This document shows, in pieces, positions 46,073 to 57,116 of a DNA stretch of 64,000 nt. The notes under the pieces were generated by a model, which saw only the letters and a program-made list of their open reading frames with translations, did not search any database and was not told where the DNA came from. The position numbers and the translations under genes are program-made. Source of the stretch: Zygnema circumcarinatum (Eukaryota > Streptophyta > Zygnematophyceae > Zygnematales > Zygnemataceae). Position 1 is the stretch's first letter. The number at the start of each line of letters is the position of its first letter. Location of the stretch: NCBI GenBank assembly GCA_037447605.1, contig CM074813.1, positions 88,054 to 152,053 of the forward strand. Direction: 5' to 3'.

Positions 46073-47866
46073 ATGATGGTGATGCCGGAGTTCCGGCACA
46101 GTCAGGCAGACTCTGCCAGCTGGCCGCAGCTCCCTCGGGGGTATGGAGCTGCCGGCCCTCCGGACGCGCTTGCTGCGCTGAAGGAGGAGCCATCCGGCGG
46201 CATGGCGGCGCCGCCCTGCGCCCCGCAAACGCAGTGGCGCGAGGTGCGGCCGAAGGGTGTGGTCCCCGCGGGGCCGGGCTGGATGGACCCGCTGCAGGCG
46301 GCGATGTTCGCGCGCGGCGGGGCCTTCCCCGACCTCGCGCTCTTCCAGACGCGCATGGGCGCGCACGGCTACCGCGGGCCGGGGATGATGGCGTCGGCCA
46401 AAAAGCGGAAGCTCAAGAAGAAGAACAGCGACGCCAATAGATGTCGGGGGGTGCGGCAGAGGCACTGGGGGAAGTGGGTGGCAGAAATTCGGTATCCGGG
46501 GAAGAAGGCGAGGCTGTGGCTGGGGACGTTCGATACCGCCGAGGAGGCCGTGCAGGCGTACGAGGATGCAGCGAAGCAGCTCAACATTCCGCTGGATGAC
46601 AAGAAGGCGAAGCAGGATCAGAAGAAGATCGACAGAGAGAAGAAGACCGAGGCAATTCTGAAGGAGCAGAAGCAGGAGGGCTTGAAGGGGGTGGTGGGGA
46701 GAGAAATGCAGACGACAGATGAAAATGTTGGAGAGTCAGAGATTTTGGATATGGAGGATGAAGGCGGAGAGGATGATGACGAGAGGGAGCTGCTCGACGT
46801 GTTCGAGTATGACCTAGTTGGCGAGTCGGGCGAGACGAGTGTGTGTGCTACAGCTGGCAGCTTGTTGGGAGAGAGTGACACGCCCCGATCTGTCGACACT
46901 TCGCGATCGACAGTGACAAGCTCTAGCACGCCCTCAGACAGCTACAGGAGGCTACAGCAGCAGCAGTCTCTGAGCTCCCGGCCAGACATGGACACCTTTT
47001 CGGAGAGTGCGCGAGCTTCAAGCAGCGGGGAGAGCTGCCACCCCGTTCAGGCTTCTCGAGCTTCAGCAATTGCGGACACGTGGGATGACCTGATTGGCCC
47101 CTGGGCAGCTGCTGCTTCCCTCTTGCCGCCAGCTGAGGGAGGCGGCGCGCCGCACATGTCGCCAGGGGACGGAGGCGCGTCCTCCTCGGCCTCCTGGCAG
47201 GAAATGGCCAAACTCGTCATGGGGGATTCGGGGTTGGACTTTGACGGGACCCCGCTGTGCCTGTCCGACATGCTTCAAGGAGACGCTGGCAGCTGCCCGC
47301 TGGACGACCTCGGTTGCTTGTCAGAGCTGCAGGATAGTGACGAGTCAAATGAACCCATGAGGCTGGCAATGCAGCTCTTCGAGTCAGGAAGCGACGCCAT
47401 GGAGGGGCTGTATGCGGAGGGGACTGCGGATGGAAGTCGGAATCCTCTCGGCATGTCTCTTGCTGCCACGTGGCCCGATCAAATCGGAAATCACCCTCTC
47501 GCCTTCCAGCTTAGCGGCCTCGACGGATCGGGGCATCCCCCTCTTCCCGGCTACGACAGCAACGAGCCGGCGGAGCAGCCGCGAATAGAGGACTACTTCA
47601 TTCAGTGCGACGATAGCCAGCGGCGGGAGGGGGGCGGGGCCGACATCGACCTCCTCCTCCTCGAGGGCTCGCGGAGTCTCCTCGAAGAGTTCGAGGGAAT
47701 GGCGGACGGGCTGTCACCGCTGCGCGACCAGGAGCCGCCACCTGGCATGGTGTCCGGCGAGCTTGCGTGGGCGATGCAGGTGCTGAACCCCCCCCCGGGG
47801 GCCAGTGACTCGCTGAGCTTTCTTCGCGCGCTCGAATGTGAAGAGGACGACTTTCTGCTCTTTTGA
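46073..47866 (+). CDS. AP2/ERF-domain protein with divergent AP2 C-terminal half
   Basis: One exon of 597 codons plus stop from the ATG at 46073 ([11 protein letters not shown]). The frame stays open for about 245 codons upstream, but that part carries G-boxes, a TATA-like site and a GA tract, so it looks like promoter and leader. A basic segment (KKRKLKKKN) precedes the AP2 domain at about residues 122-175: [40 protein letters not shown] and [15 protein letters not shown]. The first half is a clean DNA-binding three-strand sheet with KWVAEIR. The usual ending of the helix and the LNFP motif are replaced by a Lys/Gln/Glu-rich helix ([19 protein letters not shown]). The rest is acidic and Ser-rich, with Asp-rich patches near the C-terminus ([30 protein letters not shown]) that resemble activation segments. 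Likely a nuclear transcription factor; subfamily is uncertain because the second diagnostic residue is Tyr. Confidence 0.88.
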   Translation: MMVMPEFRHSQADSASWPQLPRGYGAAGPPDALAALKEEPSGGMAAPPCAPQTQWREVRPKGVVPAGPGWMDPLQAAMFARGGAFPDLALFQTRMGAHGYRGPGMMASAKKRKLKKKNSDANRCRGVRQRHWGKWVAEIRYPGKKARLWLGTFDTAEEAVQAYEDAAKQLNIPLDDKKAKQDQKKIDREKKTEAILKEQKQEGLKGVVGREMQTTDENVGESEILDMEDEGGEDDDERELLDVFEYDLVGESGETSVCATAGSLLGESDTPRSVDTSRSTVTSSSTPSDSYRRLQQQQSLSSRPDMDTFSESARASSSGESCHPVQASRASAIADTWDDLIGPWAAAASLLPPAEGGGAPHMSPGDGGASSSASWQEMAKLVMGDSGLDFDGTPLCLSDMLQGDAGSCPLDDLGCLSELQDSDESNEPMRLAMQLFESGSDAMEGLYAEGTADGSRNPLGMSLAATWPDQIGNHPLAFQLSGLDGSGHPPLPGYDSNEPAEQPRIEDYFIQCDDSQRREGGGADIDLLLLEGSRSLLEEFEGMADGLSPLRDQEPPPGMVSGELAWAMQVLNPPPGASDSLSFLRALECEEDDFLLF

Positions 47867-49139
47867 ACGAATTATTTTGGGTATGAGTGAGGGTTCGGAT
47901 GCAGGCGTGCTGCCTGCCTTTGTAGATGAGGTCAATAAACTCTTTTAGCGTGTGAAATTCGGGCAATGACTGGCGTCCAGCAGCTCGCTGTACATTGTTG
48001 CATTGCTGGGTCGGAGCAGGCTCCGGCCAACGTTTTTTTACGTGTGGAAAGTACAGTTTCGGGTTATTAAGTCAAGGGGACGATAGGGTCTATGTAACAT
48101 ATAGGAATTGGAGGTAGCTTTAGAAGAGAGCGGGGGGGATCCTTGAATGTCTGGCTGCTCCTCGGCAGCGCTTTGGAACGTGAGCGCTGACTCGACTCAC
48201 TCAGACATTAGGGGACCTTCGGCTCACGTGGCCAGTCGGGGCTCGGGCTGCGCCCCGGAGAAACGTCGCTCTTCCGCTGCGGCAGCAGACGGAGATGATG
48301 GCAGGTTTTGTTCCACATGGGAAGCTGTTTCTCTTGCAGCTTTTCGTTCGCTTCCTCTGTAATTAAACCAAACTATAAATTTTTTGGCCTTCACAAAACT
48401 GCGCCGTGTTTTGTCAGTTTGTCTTCTGCCAAAGCCAAGACTTGAGAGTTCATTTATTCCGCACACTTGGACCCTTCTCTGTTTCACTGCAACAGCGTCA
48501 TCCGTCAACCCGTGGTTTCAGAGTCGCACTTTCTCCCCATTGAACACTACTATGGCTATTGAAGCTCCTTTTAGACGCGAACAACGCATATAATAACACC
48601 GCGAATGGCAAACGGAGGGGCTGAAAGGTAAACGAAAGCGCGCTGGTCTTCTTCAGAATTTCAACTTTTACTTAGTTGTGGAACAATAAATACAGTTGCA
48701 TCAGTGGAACCTCCCTCGCCGCGCGCCTATCGAAAATCTAAAGCTTAAAACCATTCCAAGCTCAAAACTGGAAAGAGGCCTGCTCGCGCTCTGCCTCCTC
48801 TCGTGTCAGCTCTCATCCAGAGGGTCCGCCCACTCCTAAACTTGGCGCCCTCCTCAACCTTTTTACAGCGCAATCTTCTGCGCCATCTGCCTTTTAGCTG
48901 CCTCTTTTTGGAAGGGCGCATGACACGCCGCCACCATGTACAGGTTACCCAAATAAATTCACTCTCAATGACAAAAGGCGCAACGTTTCTCCAACAATGC
49001 TAACGCATGCAATTTTTGCCAAAAAGACCTTTCAATCACTACGACTTAAATATACAAAAAAAGATGCCCTAAACTAAATCAGCCTATTCTCGACTGCAGC
49101 CTCGCTTAATGCCGCCTCTTGGCACCGACCACAAAAGGT
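47867..49139. other. Tail-to-tail intergenic region
   Basis: This holds the 3' ends of the second AP2 gene and the histidine kinase. AATAAA-like words (AATAAAC near 47935, AATAAATAC near 48686, and a reverse-strand candidate near 48950) may be polyadenylation signals. No gene is recognised. Confidence 0.5.
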
Positions 49140-52100
49140 TCACCGCAGGGCACTCGCCTCTGCCTCCGCCTTCTTCGCGAGGATTTTGTCCACCACGTGT
49201 GACATTTTGTCCCACACGATGGGTTTGCTAAGGAAGCCGTCCATGCCGGCTTCTTCGATTTCGGGCGCCATGGCGTCCGCTGTTAAAGCATATATCGGAA
49301 TCTTTGAAACAGGAGAATCCAAGCTCCGAATTGCGCGTGTTGCGCTCAAGCCATCCTTTTGCAACACAACAAACTCGCAGCTGTCAGCGGAATGCACATA
49401 CTAGAAAACAACGATCAACAAAACATGCTAGGTCGCACATATGAGCATAAAAAGCAGGTGTGAAAGAGCCATGATGGTTACCAAAATGGGCATTTGCAGG
49501 TCCATGAGCACCATGTCGTACTCCTTCCCCTGCACAGCTTCCAGCGCCAACTTGCCATTCCCCACAAGCTCCACCTGCTCGCAGCAAACCACGAGTCAGC
49601 GTTAACGACATTTCATTCCGCCCCGTTCCATCCAACCCCCGCATGCCCACCCGTCCCCTAAAACCAACGCCAACCCATAGAATCTCCCATAGAAAGTTTA
49701 TGTTTTTTTGATACCTCGTGCCCGTAATGCTTCAGAATTTTCCGAATCAAAAGCTGATTCACTTTGTTGTCTTCCGCCACGAGAACCTTCAGTTTCCGAT
49801 CTTCCAGAGTGCCTGCATTCCGCAATCGGCTGCTGTCTGCTGCGGCACTACCACCTCCCTCCATCCCACTCTGAGCCGCCCTCACCGAGGGGGAAGCCAT
49901 GGCCGGCGGCGTGGAGGCCCCTCTATCAGCCTGAAGCTGCTCGGGAGGGAGGAGAGGGATCAGCACTGTGAAGGTACTTCCGACTCCAACCTCACTCTCC
50001 GCCCATATTCTCCCTCCCATCAGAGAGAGAAGTCCTCTGCAAATGGCTAGACCAAGGCCGGTGCCTTGCTCACTGCAAAAGAGCAAGAGCACAAAGGGAG
50101 GGGCAAACACGGGCACTCGCACGGGTCATTGAGAAGGTGAAATCGAAAGCAACAGGAGCACCGGCATACTTCATCCTCACTTCGCTCCCAATTCTCATCC
50201 CTGTCCCTCATTTCTATCTCGTTCTGTTTCGTCTCCCTTACCCCACTTGGCTCAGCCATCTCTCCTTTCTCTCCTTACCTCACACCCATGAATCCGCTCT
50301 CACTCTATTGCCTGTTTCCAACCCCCCCCCCTCCCCCTACTCTTCCCCCCCTCCCTCCCTGTTATCACTCCCTTCTCATCCCTTTCTTCACTCTCGTTGT
50401 TTCCCCTCCGTTTCTCCATTTCTCCATTTCTATCACTCTCACTGTCTCTCAATCCCCTCCTCTCCCTTACTTCCCACACCCTCCCCCGGACCTCCTCCAT
50501 AGCCTCATAGCACCCTTCCCTCCCATTCCTCCCTACACCGTCCTCTCTCCTTCTCTCTCTCTCTCCCTCACATTCCTACCGCAGGTGCGACACTGTCTGC
50601 GATCCCTCAAAGGCGCGTCGCAGATCCTCCTGCGTCATGCCGCACCCGCTGTCCGCCACACTGATTTCAAACCACTGCCGCGTGTCCTCCTCGCTCTCCC
50701 CCTCCCTCATCCCTTCTCCCTCCCTCTCCCTCTGCTTCTGTTCCTCTCGTAACCTCGCCTCTCCGGCAGGGCCATTTCCTCCCCAACCGCGACACCTGGC
50801 ACACAGCAACTTGTCTGCGGTTTCCGTGAATTCCCCGACCAATACCTCTACGACACCTGGCACAACGGAACGGGATGGAACGCGTTCTTCCGGTTGACAT
50901 TCAGTTTCACAAACGGAGCAGCGACTGTCTCCCCCAACCGTTCCCTCCGCATCCATCACAACGACCGGTTCATCGACATGTGACGACGGACGGAACATTG
51001 GCTGCTCCACAAATGCAGTAGAGTCCCCTGTATAGGTAGTTTTCATATTGATGGGGTCCCACGTAGGGGAGGAGGACATGCTAATCGGAGAATTATCTCC
51101 CGATTGAGGCGGGCTCATAGAACGCTGACCTGTCAGCACAGAGAGCTCATTACAGGGCCACGTGGTGGACCTTTCCGGCATTCTTGAGTCGAAAGAACGA
51201 TTTTTCCGAGGACTGAATCGGAGGTTATCCAGTTCGTGTCGTTTACTTTCGTGTTTGGGAGTGGCTGGGTTGAGTTTTGGGGGAGGGGCGGCTTCCCGCC
51301 AGACAACGAGAACATGGCCTTTGTCTGTAAATTTTATTGCATTGCTGACGAGGTTGGCAATAATCTGAACACAACAACAGAAACAGGGGAGGGGTAAAGA
51401 AAAGAGAGAAACAAAGTCCGAGGGGTCCCCGTGAAGGAAAAACAAGTTGGGGGGGTGACGAACAAAGAGGAGAACTACTATTCCGTTCCTATCTTTCTTT
51501 TGTATTATTCCTTTCATGCGTGATTGTTTTCTCTCTAACACATGAAGAGGGGCGAGAAGGCCAAACGGGATAACTGTAAGGAATAAGCGCATAGGAAGAA
51601 GAAACAACCGACCTGCTTTAACCTAACGGGATCCCCTCTCAACGCCTGCACTTTTGGTTGCTCGAACTTGAGTTGTAAATGCTTTTCCTCTGCTTGTCGT
51701 TCGTATATCATCTTCACCTGCCAGGTGGCGCACAGCCCCGGTCCCCGTCAGAACCTAAAGCACCACTTGATTCACATGCCAAAACAACCCCATGCCCAAT
51801 TTTCTCCCCTCACACTTCATCACACATTGCAATTCCAAGCCTGCCAAATACATACAAGTTAAAAACTGGTTTTCAGAAGACTAGCCAAAACATCGAAATC
51901 CGGTCGACCCTTGTTCAGTGCATCTCTCGAGCCTTCCCTCTCAAGGTTCACCTGCTCCAACACCTCCGCCAGCAAAAAGTCTATCTCCTCCAGCATGAGC
52001 CGCTCTGCCTCCATTTTGCAGAAGTCAAGGATGTTGTTGATGACCGTCATCAGCCCCTCCGCGGAGCTCTGCATCACTGCCAACAGCTGCAGCTGCTCCT

Positions 52101-54713
52101 TCTCCATGGAAGTCAGCTTCAGCAGGTCCAACATGCCCAGCACGCCTGCACCGCATAGCACACGACGACAAACAATCTCGATGTGGAAGCAGGACAAGCA
52201 ACTTTGCTGCGAAAGGAAAGAAAGCGGGGAGGAAAGAAGGGGAAGAGAAAGAACGACAGGGAGGGGGCCGGGAAGAAGGGTAGAGAAAACGAGAGGGCGA
52301 GAGAGAAAGAGCGTAAAGAAAAGGGGGGAGAGTAGAAAACCTGTCATGGGTGTTCTGAGTTCATGGCTCATCATTGCCAGAAACTGCGACTTGGCATGAT
52401 TGGCCGCCTCTATCGCCTCTCTCGCCTCTCTCTCCGCCGTGAGATCTTCGAATATCCAGAGCCGCCCGTGAGCCGCGTTCACATTGGAGCTGATCGGGAA
52501 CGACTGCACGCGCAGCACTCTCCGCGGGTCCGCCAACTGCCACTCCTCCTCAATCACAGAGTTCGCAGTCCCCGCCACCATGCTGAACCACCTGTTGTAT
52601 ATCGTGGAAGAAAAAAACAGCTCATTTTAGGTTTTAAAAGGACTTGTTTCACTCGTGATGAACTATCTCAGTCTATTGAGTGAGTCGGTTATTCATTATT
52701 CCAAACTTTCTCACCTCTGCAAGTCAGATCTCGAGCCGCTTCGCTCCGCTAACTGACGCATAGAACCCGCCACCTTTACTGGGTCCACCTCCCCATAGCA
52801 TGGAAGCTCTAACAGTTCTGCGGCTGCCGGATTCACAACGACTTGACCTAATTCATCGTCGACAAGGACAACAGCTTGCGGAATTCTTTTCAAAATTGCG
52901 TCGAATTGGTGCCCTAGCCTTTCAGATTTCCGTGCGCTCATCCGATTGGCCAAGAGGAGCGGAAAAGATTTCGCTGCATGTGACATAACAAAAAAAGCGC
53001 TCGGTTGTACTCGTTTTGAGTCGACCCAAAGAGCATAAATGACACCTTCGTATCTGTGCAAACAAATGGAGAAGAAACAGTGAGGATCTAAAAGTGAACT
53101 AGTTCGAGAATCCCAGTTATTTTACCTTAAAAAAAAATCTACATGGGGTGACTGAACATACTCTTCAAGTTGAATGAGGCAGCCTTGGAATGCTGTCGGC
53201 CGGCCTCCTAAACCCTCCTTAAATGAGTTTGGAAACTGCTGCCACGATTCGATATTTACTACCTGATTGGGAAAAAAGAATATCGTGAAAAAATAGTTTT
53301 GAAAATTCTGATCTCCAGATTCAGCCTTCTACATGGTGAGCAGAGCCCGTGGGCTCAATCCAATGGCTCTTGACATAAATGGAGAGCGCATTTGGAACAT
53401 GGGTTCCAAAGACCAACAGGTTTCCCTTGAAACTAGCTTGTCCATATATTAACATGAAATTTGTGATGGAGCATCGTCCATCCCTCGTTCTCACCAGCCT
53501 CGCATGGTTTGATGTTACTTCAATGTCTAAATGCTGTACAAACCCTTATACTTTGCGTTGAATAGAATTCTTCTCTGTTCTTGGTTTTGGTGTTTCTGAA
53601 TCTTAGAACTATTGACGACTATGGTGCATTAGGTCTCCAAGACTTCTGAATTTCGGCTGTATAAAAAATCCGAAGCCTTTCAGCATTTTTTAGACACTCA
53701 ATTCCCGCTTTCCCTCTCCCCGCTTCACCAGCCTCTCACCACCACCGCCACCCCCCCCCCCCCCAACACCCAACCTTCCACCCCCACTCCTCCCCGTCTC
53801 CTTTGCAACCCTCCCATCCTCCTCCCACTCTTCCTTTTGCCTCTCACCTTCTCACCCCTCTCCTCCCTTCCAACCTCGGCCTCCCTCTTCCCCCCTCTTC
53901 NNNNNNNNNNCCCCCCCCCCCCCCCCCCAAAAAAATCCTGCCCCCGTTCCCCCCTTCCTCTTCCCTCTCCCTCCCCCATCTTTTCACCTTCCATTTCCCT
54001 CCCCCTCCTTTCTCTCTTTCTCTCTCTCTCTCTCTCCTTTCATTTCTCTCCCTCATTTCCCTTTTCCCCTTCCCCTTCCCTCTCCCTCGCCCCCATTTCC
54101 CTCCTTCCCCTTCCCCTTCCCTCTCCCTCTCCACCACCACTCCCTCTCCCCTCTCCCCTCTCCCCCTCAGGCGCACCTGGCCGGTGAGGCTGTCGAGCGC
54201 CTCGTGCGGGAAGAGGACGGCGTCGGGCAGCGCGGCGGGCGGGCACGCGAGCACGGTCTCGGCGAGGCGCGCGGGGCGCCGCGCGGAGCGGTGCAGCACG
54301 CCCACCGCCACGCCGTCCGCGCGCAGCGCCGTCCGCACCGCGCGCACCACCGCCGCCGCCAGCCCGCCCTCGCCCCGTGCGGGGCTCTCGCCCTCGCTCC
54401 CAAACACGGACCGCACGGGCGCCGCCCCCCGCCCCGCCGCCCCCGCGGGGTACCCCCCCCGGGACCCCTCGCCGCCGTACGCGTCCACCATGGAGCCCAG
54501 CTGCTTCTCACTGTGCGCGTGGCGGCCGGAGGACCCGCCACGTAGGACAAGGCGGATGAAGTCGGCGAGGTGGCCGTCCGAGCCGGTGGGAGAGGGCGCG
54601 GGAGAGGTGGTGCGAGGAGAGGGATCATTGCCGCCATGGCCGCCCGTATCGGAGTTGTTCCATGCGACTAACGGGGAGTGGGCAGCGCCGTAGGCGTGCT
54701 GCCGGGGGTCCAT
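49140..54713 (-). CDS. Soluble hybrid sensor histidine kinase (GAF-PAS-HisKA-HATPase-REC)
   Basis: Ten exons: 54713-54177, 53262-53126, 53053-52715, 52591-52341, 52145-51952, 51717-51613, 51364-50580, 50072-49715, 49574-49482 and 49355-49140, 1005 in-phase codons. No membrane segment. Residues about 115-270 look like a GAF domain ([20 protein letters not shown], then [12 protein letters not shown]), followed by a PAS domain ([36 protein letters not shown]). The H-box is [20 protein letters not shown], the N-box [11 protein letters not shown]1 VADSGCGM and G2 GTGLGLAI. The receiver domain has [11 protein letters not shown], phospho-acceptor Asp in DLQMP (about residue 928) and Lys in LSKPI. 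All catalytic residues of a phosphorelay kinase seem present, so signals sensed by GAF/PAS should pass from His to Asp and then to an HPt protein. It is not an ethylene or cytokinin receptor (no membrane domain, no CHASE) and lacks a phytochrome PHY region. Between N-box and G1 is an insert of about 200 residues with two Cys pairs. Confidence 0.92.
50290..50575 (-). repeat. Pyrimidine-rich tract in a histidine-kinase intron
   Basis: The + strand is mostly C and T (CCCCCCCCCTCCCCCTAC, CTCTCTCTC) between the G1-box and G2-box exons. The gene is on the other strand, so its RNA is purine-rich here. Confidence 0.7.
52205..52330 (-). repeat. Purine-rich tract in a histidine-kinase intron
   Basis: GAAAGAAAG, GGGGAGG and GAGAAAG words on the + strand, in the intron right after the H-box exon. 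Confidence 0.65.
53700..54170 (-). repeat. Pyrimidine-rich tract with C-runs in a histidine-kinase intron, interrupted by a gap
   Basis: Nearly 470 bases of C and T on the + strand, with C-homopolymers at about 53749-53764 and 53911-53928. The 10-N gap at 53901-53910 sits inside it. It lies in the intron between exons 1 and 2. Confidence 0.8.
53901..53910. other. Assembly gap of 10 N
   Basis: Ten N next to a C-homopolymer, probably a sequencing or assembly failure at low-complexity sequence. It is intronic. Confidence 0.98.
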
Positions 54714-54905
54714 TGCCGCGCTCAGGGCTCAAGGGTCAGGGCGGCATGGGCAAGGCGGGTTCCATCACAACGGGACCTTGAGCCCCGGAGGGCGGCTCTG
54801 AGTCCTCCCGGTGCAGCAGCGGCGGGTTTAGGGCCTCCAGGGCCTGAGCGAGGCTCTGCGGCGCGAGGGCGAGCGAGCGAAGCGAGCAACGAGCGCAGTA
54901 GGGCG

Positions 54906-55096
54906 AGGGCGGAGGGCGGAGGGCGGAGGGCGGAGGGCGGAGGGCGGAGGGCGGAGGGCGGAGGGCGGAGGGCGGAGGGCGGAGGGCGGAGGGCGGAGGG
55001 CGGAGGGCGGAGGGCGGAGGGCGGAGGGCGGAGGGCGGAGGGCGGAGGGCGGAGGGCGGAGGGCGGAGGGCGGAGGGCGGAGGGCGGAGGGCGGAG
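54906..55096. repeat. GGGCGGA minisatellite, about 27 copies
   Basis: A nearly perfect 7-base tandem repeat (GGGCGGA) over about 190 bases, starting about 190 bases upstream of the histidine-kinase start codon on the - strand. All six frames through it are open or repetitive, so open frames here are artefacts. Confidence 0.95.
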
Positions 55097-55121
55097 AGGC
55101 GGAAGTGGAGGGCGCGGTCTC

Positions 55122-55180
55122 GGGAGGGAGGGGAGGGAGGGGAGGGAGGGGAGGGAGGGGAGGGAGGGGAGGGAGGGGAA
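55122..55180. repeat. GGGAGGGGA tandem repeat, about 6 copies
   Basis: Regularly spaced G3 and G4 runs separated by single A make this a strong G-quadruplex candidate. It lies just beyond the GGGCGGA array, upstream of the histidine kinase. Confidence 0.9.
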
Positions 55181-56493
55181 AGGTTCGGCTGCCCGGGCCG
55201 GCCGGGCACTGCCCGAAATTTATTGTTCCTATTTCCACATTGCAAACTTGCGGATAACCTTAGTTTTCGGTCAGTCTGAATTATTTTGACCGTTGAAGTA
55301 GGAACGGCGCCCAGTTCTGCGCGTGCCAATCAGCAATAAGATTGGCCATTTGACAAAAAACACCCACTCAGTGTGCGCCACGTGTAGGAAAAACATTGCG
55401 GGCAGGCTCATCCCAATATTCGCAGATCGCAGTCCTTTTCGGACAACGGAATCTTGCTACGCACTTCGAGAGTGACACGTGCCCACGCCAGGGGGGTCAC
55501 CGACATTGGCGTTTTGTCGTGTTCAAAGACCGCTACACCGCGCGCAGCTGGCGGCGTACAACGATAAAAAGTGCACCGGCATTGCGTACGGCAGTTTGTC
55601 GCTACGCGCAAGGACGGGAAGCGGACTGGGGACTGCCCGCCGTCACTCTCTACGCGGAAACTACGAGTGCACGGATAGACCCGCTAGCGGCGTATTGTTG
55701 CGCTCAACATCAAAACTCGGACGTTTCATGCCACTGCACAACATTGACATTTCCCCTCCCTAGTCACTCCGAACTCGCCTTTCTGTTCGCGTGACAACGG
55801 CATGAAGGGCAGCGCTCCGCTACGATGGCTTGCTCTGCCTCCAAGCATGCGCGCTGCTTGGGCCGGCGTTGCATCGCTCTGAAGGACTTATAAAAACGGC
55901 ACAATGTGCGCATGGACATCACGTCATCGGCACTATTGTCCGCATGTTTCGGGAGAGCCTTTTGCAGTTGTGGATGCCAAGCATCGGTCGCCCTCGATGA
56001 GAATCATGAGGGGATAGGTTTGCACACGAAGCAGCAAACCTGGAAAGAAGAATCAGTCAAGGGACGGGCATGCTTTACCCTGGTTGAAAAAAGCATCCAA
56101 CAGTGCACCGACACTTTTGCTTTATCGCAGTGCTTGGATTTTTTCGATGTTCAAGGGATGTGTCCCTTTGAACCATGCTGCAGAGCTTCTGATATCCCCA
56201 CCCTCATCATCACGATCTACTCATGGTCCCTGAACTTTGCGGGTCTAAAACGACCCACCTAGCGATTTTATTCATTTTACCAATTAGTTGCATTACAACA
56301 CTCAATACAATCTGAGGCCGCTACTTGTGCTTAGAGCCAGCATGGCCCTTCAAGCAGTGATGCCTTCAGCGTTAACCCTCCTCACCCCTCCTTTGACTTC
56401 GGTCTCCTGATCTTTAGACAACCAGCCAAGAAGCGAGGTCTCACGTATTCGTAAGGGCAGGTTACTTGCGAGTCCTTGTTACTGCTCTCGCGC
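55181..56493. other. Intergenic region with no recognised gene
   Basis: It contains open frames of about 118-132 codons on + (55396-55794 and 55906-56262, the latter rich in Cys), but no domain, signal or splice pattern supports them. It may hold 3' exons of the cysteine-rich gene on the - strand. Confidence 0.45.
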
Positions 56494-56499
56494 TCTTAC

Positions 56500-57116
56500 T
56501 TATCGAGTGTCAATTCCGCAATGTCTCGCCTCACACATTGTTTCAAAGTGCGGTCGTAGAGATAGCCGGGGGCACACACGGGCACACACGGGCACACACG
56601 CCTTTACATTTGGATCGTAGAAAAATCCAATGGGGCAGGAATCTGAGGAGGAGAGTAGCCCTCGTGCCAGCCACGCAATGGCTGACTGCAGCACATTTCG
56701 GTTCGGTGCATGGAACGAGCCCTGCACAAATAACAAGCATGTGCGCAGTCAGCAAAGGATAAGCCAACCTGTTGCTGCCCAGTCTCGTGGCTCTAGCTCC
56801 ATGCCACCTCTATCCCCTTCCGCAACCATTAAAGAAACTGTTGGGGTCACAGAGTACCTGAGGGAGGACACATGCGTCCAAAGCGGCGTCATACGCATAC
56901 CCCGTGTCGCACTGCGTGTCGGGGACGCATGTTCCATCGCGCATCACGAAGCCCTCGCTGCACTGCTCGACAGCAAGGACACACGAGCGGGTCGTGGGAT
57001 CGAACCGGTAGCCCTCCCGGCAGACATATACGCACGCTTGAGTTCGAGGATCCAAATAGCGCCCCTCCCCGCATGTGTTCGGTTCATAAACTCGCTCCGC
57101 TAATGCCTTCACCACC
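56500..57116 (-). CDS. Cysteine-rich repeat protein, partial, probably frameshifted
   Basis: Two adjoining exons are visible: 57116-56858 and 56721 to about 56500. The first encodes three or more units of the pattern C-x2-G-x3-D-x5-C-V-x3-C: CREGYRFDPTTRSCV, CSEGFVMRDGTCV and CDTGYAYDAALDACV. The second continues in phase with CPIGFFYDPNVKACV. The spacing resembles small extracellular Cys-rich or EGF-like repeats, so a secreted or surface protein is likely, but I cannot name the family. In the second exon three copies of a 10-base unit (56571-56600) break the frame: reading on gives an early stop. In the frame expected with two copies, the pattern resumes as CAPGYLYDRTLKQCV. Upstream exons with a start and signal peptide were not found. 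It may be a pseudogene, a polymorphic allele or an assembly error. Confidence 0.6.
56571..56600. repeat. Three tandem copies of a 10-bp unit
   Basis: GGCACACACG three times exactly, inside the coding exon of the cysteine-rich gene. The unit is not a multiple of three, so copy number changes the frame. Confidence 0.95.

Noticed and set aside
45581-46465. A 294-codon open frame on the - strand opposite the second AP2 gene
   Set aside because: It is antisense to a real AP2 domain and to CG-rich promoter DNA. Its composition (Arg, Pro, Ala, Ser) is typical of GC-driven shadow frames.
54678-55329. Long open frames on both strands through the GGGCGGA array (repeats of AEGGGRR or PPPSALR)
   Set aside because: They are produced by the 7-base minisatellite, are open in several frames and have no start context or domain.
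55396-56262. Two + frames of 118-132 codons upstream of the cysteine-rich gene
   Set aside because: No family resemblance, no signal peptide, and the length is within what open sequence gives by chance.
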